64,000 bases of DNA from Acidobacteriota bacterium (GTDB lineage: Bacteria > Acidobacteriota > Vicinamibacteria > Vicinamibacterales > UBA2999), in NCBI GenBank assembly GCA_018000455.1, contig JAGNJW010000009.1, positions 101,508 to 165,507 on the forward strand. The letters run 5' to 3'. A program made the translations under genes and the position numbers. How positions within the stretch are numbered: position 1 is the first letter of the stretch; each line of letters opens with the position of its first letter. The notes beneath the pieces are model-generated. The model saw nothing but the letters and a program-made list of their open reading frames with translations, made no database searches and was not told where the DNA came from. Of the stretch, positions 60,654 through 64,000 are shown in pieces.

Positions 60654-61181
60654 ATGCCGCGCCGTCTCGTCGTCAACGTCTTCACCGGCGAAGAAACCTG
60701 GCAAGAGTACGAGCAGGGAACGCCGGTCGAGGATCCCGAAGCCGCCAAGTTCCTGATCGCGCTCACCGGCCTGGCGCTGTCGCCGTGGCTGTATCCGCTG
60801 CTCTCTGCCGCCGTTGGCGCCGCGGTCTTCGTGGCCAGCGAGATCGTGGACGTGCTGCGCCTGGCGCCGCCCACCAGCTACGCCGTGATCGCCGGCGCCG
60901 CACTGGTCGTGTACGTGCTGGCCATGCGCGTCGAGCAGCGCCTCGGCACGATCGCACCGTATCGCTGGCTGCGGCACCTTCTGCGCCTGGCCGTGCCGGC
61001 CGGCGCGCTCTACCTGGCGGCGTCGGGCGAGGGACAGCCGGTCGCTTCTGATGTGATCGGCGGCGCCGTGTTCGTGGCCGTCATCGCCCAGGCGTTGCTA
61101 TGGTTCGCTCGATCCATGCGCGACGACTGGCATATCGCGTTGAGGGCTATGCGCCTCCGGGCCAGGTCGCTGCTCGACTGA
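60654..61181 (+). CDS. Small polytopic membrane protein of unknown function
   Basis: The protein has 175 residues from the ATG at 60654 (the frame is open to 60609, overlapping the kinase fragment). The N-terminus 'RRLVVNVFTGEETWQEYEQG' is soluble. About four hydrophobic helices follow: 'FLIALTGLALSPWLYPLL', 'AVGAAVFVASEIVDVL', 'YAVIAGAALVVYVLAM' and 'GAVFVAVIAQALLWF'. The end is basic ('RSMRDDWHIALRAMRLRARS'). I do not recognise the family. Confidence 0.55.
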   Translation: MPRRLVVNVFTGEETWQEYEQGTPVEDPEAAKFLIALTGLALSPWLYPLLSAAVGAAVFVASEIVDVLRLAPPTSYAVIAGAALVVYVLAMRVEQRLGTIAPYRWLRHLLRLAVPAGALYLAASGEGQPVASDVIGGAVFVAVIAQALLWFARSMRDDWHIALRAMRLRARSLLD

Positions 61182-61390
61182 GCTCGTGACCGGCGGCCGC
61201 CTGACCCGCGTCAGACTACAAACGAACGGGCGCGGCCAGGACTCCATCCCGGCGCGCGCCCGCCCTCAACCCACGATCAGGGCACCACCACGGTGATCGG
61301 GTTCGACGGCAACCCCATGCCCACGCTGTTCACGCCGCTTACCCGGACGTAGTGCTCGAGCCGTGTCGGTCGACACGCAATTCTGAACAG
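61182..61390. other. Intergenic with a decayed Fn3 remnant
   Basis: The gap lies between the membrane protein and parE. Besides the remnant listed separately, it holds no gene-like frame. Confidence 0.6.
61277..61370 (-). pseudogene. Remnant of an Fn3-containing protein C-terminus
   Basis: Reading leftward, ~25 codons encode 'EHYVRVSGVNSVGMGLPSN' then 'PITVVVP' and a TGA stop. This is the last strand pair of an Fn3 module, close in style to the ends of the proteins at 1-1517 and 44695-48231. No start or upstream domain remains. Confidence 0.6.
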
Positions 61391-61693
61391 CTAGATCCGT
61401 TTCAGAAGTTGCTCGACGTCTCGAGCACCGTGCACAACGGCGATGATGGTCACAGGGTCGCCCGCCGGGTCGTAGACCACCAGATAGGAGAACACGCCCC
61501 AGAACTTCACGGGGCGGTGCGTCAAGTCCTCTCGCGTGTGACCAAGCCCGGGATTGTCGGCGATGAGCTCGAACGCCTCCTCGAGCGCGTCATAGACCCT
61601 CAGCGCTGCATCCACGCTCTCTTCGGCGATGAATGCGCCGATCGCGTCGACCTGGTCGCGCGCTTCCGGGGAAAGCCGGTAGCGGTGGTTCAC
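61391..61693 (-). CDS. parE: ParE/RelE-family toxin
   Basis: The 100-residue protein begins 'NHRYRLSPEARDQVDAIGAF', with 'NPGLGHTREDLTHRPVKFW' and 'SYLVVYDPAGDPVTIIAVVHGARDVEQLL' typical of ParE ('FSYLVVY...VHGARD'). The family either inhibits gyrase (ParE) or cleaves mRNA (RelE); sequence alone does not decide. It overlaps the parD stop by 4 bp in the same operon. Confidence 0.9.
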   Translation of the reverse strand: MNHRYRLSPEARDQVDAIGAFIAEESVDAALRVYDALEEAFELIADNPGLGHTREDLTHRPVKFWGVFSYLVVYDPAGDPVTIIAVVHGARDVEQLLKRI

Positions 61694-61944
61694 GCGCGTT
61701 TCTTGCTCAAGTTCTTCAGGCGCTCGCGCGCATCGGCCATCGCCTTCCGGCCGTCGAGCAGGTCGCCGGCCTGGGCCTGCGCCCAGCCGCGCTCAATCGA
61801 GGCGCTCACGCGGGCACGCATCTCGTCGTGTTCCTTCAGCAGGCGAAGCCCCTCTCGGACAACCTCGCTTGCGTTGTTGTAGAGACCGCTCTCGACCTTC
61901 CTATCGACGAAGCTCTCAAGCTCTGGCGTCAGCGAAACGTTCAT
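61690..61944 (-). CDS. parD: ParD-like antitoxin (CopG/RHH type)
   Basis: The 84-residue protein starts 'MNVSLTPELESFVDRKVESG' and continues 'YNNASEVVREGLRLLKEHDE', the ParD/CC2985 ribbon-helix-helix signature. A C-terminal amphipathic segment that wraps the toxin follows. First gene of the parDE operon; an inverted repeat lies 42 bp upstream. Confidence 0.9.
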   Translation of the reverse strand: MNVSLTPELESFVDRKVESGLYNNASEVVREGLRLLKEHDEMRARVSASIERGWAQAQAGDLLDGRKAMADARERLKNLSKKRA

Positions 61945-61985
61945 GGGTCCTCACTCTGGGTGATGAAATGACCATAGCACGGGAT

Positions 61986-62008
61986 AACAGACTTTAGCAG
62001 AGTCTGTT
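61986..62008. promoter_or_regulatory. Inverted repeat upstream of parDE, candidate operator
   Basis: AACAGACT and AGTCTGTT form a perfect 8-bp inverted repeat separated by 7 bp, 42 bp upstream of the parD start. It is suited to an autoregulating RHH dimer; no footprint data are available. Confidence 0.4.
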
Positions 62009-62192
62009 GTTGTGACGTCCGCAACCGCGAGTTTCGCGCCTGGGCTTCGGGCGGAAAACCGGCGTGTTCGCACATGGCCGTGGGATCCGTTCCCGACCCC
62101 GCGAAGCCGTGGCGACTCCGGGCCCTGACGGGGGACAATCCCGGAGCCAGAACCGCGGCCGATGTCGAAGGCTCTGTTATCTTAGGAAACAC

Positions 62193-62240
62193 CGCGCGGA
62201 GGGATGGCCGAGTGGTTGATGGCGGCGGTCTTGAAAACCG
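62193..62240 (+). repeat. 5'-half copy of tRNA-Ser(UGA)
   Basis: These 48 bp are identical to 63639-63686, i.e. a few bases before the mature 5' end through the anticodon stem. The 3' half (variable arm, T-arm, acceptor 3' strand) is missing, so it cannot form a tRNA. Confidence 0.92.
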
Positions 62241-62436
62241 TCGCGGCGCCTCGCAGTTCCCTCGATTTCTTCAATAGATCAGAGTAATTCTGCTGAATCT
62301 GTCCGCGAGCGACTTGGCTGGAGTGGGCTGGAAACACGTCGTTTTGGCCGGCCGCAGGGACAATTTCAGGGACAGTGCGAAGCACCCATCACGAGATGGC
62401 GTCGCTTCGTTCGACGAGTAGAATCGTAGGACTGTC
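62241..62436. other. Spacer between tRNA fragment and MNT gene
   Basis: No gene is seen. It contains the first copy of a 20-bp repeat (62355-62374), also present at 63550-63569. Confidence 0.5.
62355..62374. repeat. 20-bp direct repeat, copy 1 (CAGGGACAATTTCAGGGACA)
   Basis: Identical to 63550-63569 in the same orientation. The two copies bracket the MNT/HEPN pair and the lipoprotein remnant, 1195 bp apart. The unit is itself a partial internal repeat (CAGGGACA twice). Confidence 0.9.
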
Positions 62437-62736
62437 ATGAGTCCGAACGTCGCTATCGATCGCGCGGCGCTGGCCACGTTCTGTCGCCGACACGGCATTC
62501 GGCGATTGGCCGTGTTCGGATCTGCGCTGCGTGACGACTTCGGCCCGCACAGCGACGTCGATGTGCTCGTGGAGTTCGAAGCAGGGCGAACACCGGGACT
62601 CGCCTTCTTCGCGATGCAGGACGACCTGAGCCGCATGTTCGGTCGCACCGTCGATCTCCACACCCCAGCGTCGCTCAGCCGCTACTTCCGTGACCAGGTG
62701 CTGACCGAGGCGCAGGACCAATATGTCGCGGCATGA
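62437..62736 (+). CDS. mntA: MNT-type minimal nucleotidyltransferase antitoxin
   Basis: The 99-residue protein carries the nucleotidyltransferase motif 'VFGSALRDDFGPHSDVDVLV' (GSxxR...SDxDxLV). The catalytic acidic pair DVD is intact, and 'LHTPASLSRYFRDQVL' follows. In MntA-HepT systems the MNT protein neutralises HEPN toxin by modifying it with AMP. It overlaps the HEPN gene by 14 bp. Confidence 0.9.
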   Translation: MSPNVAIDRAALATFCRRHGIRRLAVFGSALRDDFGPHSDVDVLVEFEAGRTPGLAFFAMQDDLSRMFGRTVDLHTPASLSRYFRDQVLTEAQDQYVAA

Positions 62737-63049
62737 TCCCTCGGTAAGCCTTCGCCACATGCGCGACCACGCGCACGAACTGGTGGCGCTCATGCGCGGC
62801 CGCTCGCGCGGGGATCTGGATTCCGATCGCGTGCTGGCCCTCGCGGTCGTCCGTCTGCTCGAGATCATCGGCGAGGCGGCCACCCGGGTTGCTGTCGAGG
62901 AGCGCGCCCGCCGGCCCGCGATCCCGTGGTCGTCCATCGTGGGTCTGCGAAACAGGCTCATTCATGGCTACGACGACGTCGACCACGACATCGTATGGAC
63001 CATTGTGACGACCGACCTGCCCGCGCTCCTGTCGCAGCTCCCCGACTAG
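62723..63049 (+). CDS. hepT: HepT-like HEPN-domain ribonuclease toxin
   Basis: The 108-residue helical protein has 'RVLALAVVRLLEIIGEAATR' and the HEPN active motif 'GLRNRLIHGYDDVDHDIVW' (RNxxxH, followed by the Tyr that MntA AMPylates in studied systems). The full Rx4-6H motif is present, so the toxin appears functional. Confidence 0.9.
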   Translation: MSRHDPSVSLRHMRDHAHELVALMRGRSRGDLDSDRVLALAVVRLLEIIGEAATRVAVEERARRPAIPWSSIVGLRNRLIHGYDDVDHDIVWTIVTTDLPALLSQLPD

Positions 63050-63079
63050 ACGCCGACCCGTCCAGGACAGTCTCACACG

Positions 63080-63283
63080 ATGAGCTTGCCGCATCTGAGT
63101 CCAGCCATCGTTCTGCTAGCCGCCGTGGGGGCGGCATCCTGCGCAGGACTCGTGGAGAATCGAGAGGCCTCGTGCGAGTGGCTCGAGGTAGCGGCACCCA
63201 GTGAAGTCGAGGCCGCGGGGCCTCGCATCCTCGAGATTGGCCCGGTCGTAACCTGTGTGGGAAGGTCGGTGAGTACCGCCTAG
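63080..63283 (+). pseudogene. Short lipoprotein, probably the 5' part of a frameshifted gene
   Basis: The 67-residue frame has a lipoprotein signal with lipobox 'VGAASC'. It ends 'RSVSTA' just where a second frame opens (63205-63531) and continues with plausible protein ('EYRLVRPLYVVEFWNGSGPS'). A single-base frameshift between about 63205 and 63283 would explain both. Confidence 0.45.
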
Positions 63284-63297
63284 TCCGTCCACTCTAC

Positions 63298-63531
63298 GTG
63301 GTGGAGTTCTGGAACGGCAGTGGGCCGTCCTCTACGATGTACGCCCGAGCACGCACGCCAGCGGGGGTGGAGCTTCGCCTCCAGTCGCCGGAGTTCACCG
63401 GCGTTGACTTCAGGGCCGGTGGGAGCGCACGCAACAACCGCAGTCGGATCATGCGTCCGAGAGGCCTGGGCAGGCCGATGCGCCTGAAACCATTGGGCAC
63501 GTGCTCAAATGGTTCTTGCCGTGACTGTTGA
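63298..63531 (+). pseudogene. Probable 3' part of the same frameshifted lipoprotein gene
   Basis: The frame has 77 codons from a GTG at 63298 and is open upstream to 63205. It reads 'YVVEFWNGSGPSSTMYARAR' and 'ELRLQSPEFTGVDFRAGGSA', then a basic tail. No Shine-Dalgarno-like start is seen. It is interpreted as the continuation of the 63080 frame. Confidence 0.4.
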
Positions 63532-63549
63532 CAGGTTCTCCGGAGGTGA

Positions 63550-63569
63550 CAGGGACAATTTCAGGGACA
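63550..63569. repeat. 20-bp direct repeat, copy 2 (CAGGGACAATTTCAGGGACA)
   Basis: Identical to copy 1 at 62355-62374. It lies 89 bp before the 48-bp segment shared with the tRNA-Ser half copy. Confidence 0.9.
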
Positions 63570-63643
63570 ATGGAGCCAGACAAGCCAAGGGTCCGAAGAA
63601 GCCGAATCCCCAAGTCCTTATGACACAATAGTTAACGACGCGC

Positions 63644-63733
63644 GGAGGGATGGCCGAGTGGTTGATGGCGGCGGTCTTGAAAACCGCTGTACCTGAAAGG
63701 GTATCGGGGGTTCGAATCCCTCTCCCTCCGCCA
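63644..63733 (+). tRNA. tRNA-Ser (anticodon UGA)
   Basis: The acceptor stem GGAGGGA/TCCCTCC pairs over 7 bp. Discriminator G and an encoded CCA (63731-63733) follow. The anticodon stem GCGGT/ACCGC encloses the loop CTTGAAA with anticodon TGA (63678-63680). A long class-II variable arm (GTACC-TGAAA-GGGTA) and T-stem/loop GGGGG-TTCGAAT-CCCTC complete a serine tRNA of 90 nt. Confidence 0.97.
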
Positions 63734-63752
63734 ACTCCGCAAGGCGGAGTTG
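63734..63752 (+). terminator. Hairpin directly after tRNA-Ser, possible terminator or processing structure
   Basis: AACTCCGC-AAG-GCGGAGTT is an 8-bp perfect hairpin with a 3-nt loop, starting right after the CCA. The classical T-run is absent. The second copy in the 88-bp duplication has an imperfect stem. Confidence 0.45.
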
Positions 63753-63903
63753 CCTGGAGGGCGAGGTCTTCAGGCGCCGCGCGACGCCCAGGTGCGTCGC
63801 GACGGGGCACGAATCCCTCAAACTCGCCAAGGCGGAGTTGCCTGGAGGGCGAGGTCTTCAGGCGCCGCGCGACGCCCAGGTGCGTCGCGACGGGACACGA
63901 ATC
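63740..63903. repeat. 88-bp-period duplication downstream of tRNA-Ser
   Basis: A 76-bp stretch (63740-63815) recurs at 63828-63903 with one mismatch (GGGGC versus GGGAC). Each unit contains palindromic parts such as GGCGCCGCGCGACGCC and GGTGCGTCGCGAC. Confidence 0.92.
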
Positions 63904-63907
63904 ACTC

Positions 63908-64000
63908 CTACTCCACCAGCCCCTCGAGCGCCCTCGTCACGACGATGCTGACCGACCCGGTGGGCGGGTCGAACACGATGTGCGCGTCGCCACGGCGCAA
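63908..64000 (-). CDS. C-terminal end of a gene running off the window
   Basis: On the minus strand the frame is open from the window edge for 30 codons: 'RRGDAHIVFDPPTGSVSIVV' then 'TRALEGLVE' and a TAG stop at 63908-63910. Regular codon use and the clean stop support a real coding end, but the family cannot be told from 30 residues. Confidence 0.5.
   Translation of the reverse strand: MRRGDAHIVFDPPTGSVSIVVTRALEGLVE

Noticed and set aside
62193..62240. Second functional tRNA-Ser
   Set aside because: The 3' half, T-arm and acceptor 3' strand are absent and the following sequence does not complete a cloverleaf.

Overview
The window looks like the origin region of a high-GC, Gram-negative-type bacterial chromosome. 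The best guess is an acidobacterium of the Vicinamibacteria/Luteitalea kind. This rests on gene content and protein style (PEGA/Fn3-rich secreted proteins, an acidobacterial type of Ser/Thr kinase, propeller-type histidine kinase, Wzm/Wzt export, YidC with a large periplasmic domain), not on a database search.

Layout. Bases 1-4430 carry envelope/secreted accessory genes: the tail of a fibronectin-III protein, a secreted cupin-like protein, and a TPR/Sel1 protein with a decayed peptidase-like domain. Bases 4438-23018 are an almost unbroken leftward run: rfaE2, the wzt/wzm ABC exporter, ATP synthase genes (epsilon, beta, gamma, alpha, delta, b, b'), selD, parB, parA, rsmG, mnmG, mnmE, jag/khpB, yidC, yidD, rnpA, rpmH. 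At about 23.0-24.9 kb the coding strand flips. DnaA-box-like sites and AT-rich DNA flank dnaA, and dnaA, dnaN, gyrB and gyrA run rightward, so oriC is very probably here. Two ParB-binding sites (parS) lie 5-7 kb from dnaA, one between parA and rsmG and one inside mnmG.

From 31 to 43 kb come a small lipoprotein, pcrA/uvrD (preceded by a heptanucleotide tandem array), glmS, glmU, rsmI, a DUF885 metallopeptidase, an FmdB-type zinc-ribbon protein, galU and serS. From 43 to 64 kb the content is accessory: a GT-C-like membrane protein, a 1178-residue sugar-dehydrogenase/NPCBM/Fn3 protein, a truncated GDP-mannose epimerase-like gene abutting a VapBC pair, a LuxR-type two-component system, a three-gene operon of unrecognised secreted proteins, a broken Ser/Thr kinase, a ParDE pair, a MNT/HEPN pair lying between a half copy and a complete copy of tRNA-Ser(UGA), and an 88-bp duplication.

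The most notable observation is selD. The gene extends upstream through an in-frame TGA at the position of the catalytic Cys17 of E. coli SelD, followed by a SECIS-like hairpin. It therefore very probably encodes a selenocysteine-containing selenophosphate synthetase, and a conventional gene caller would truncate it.
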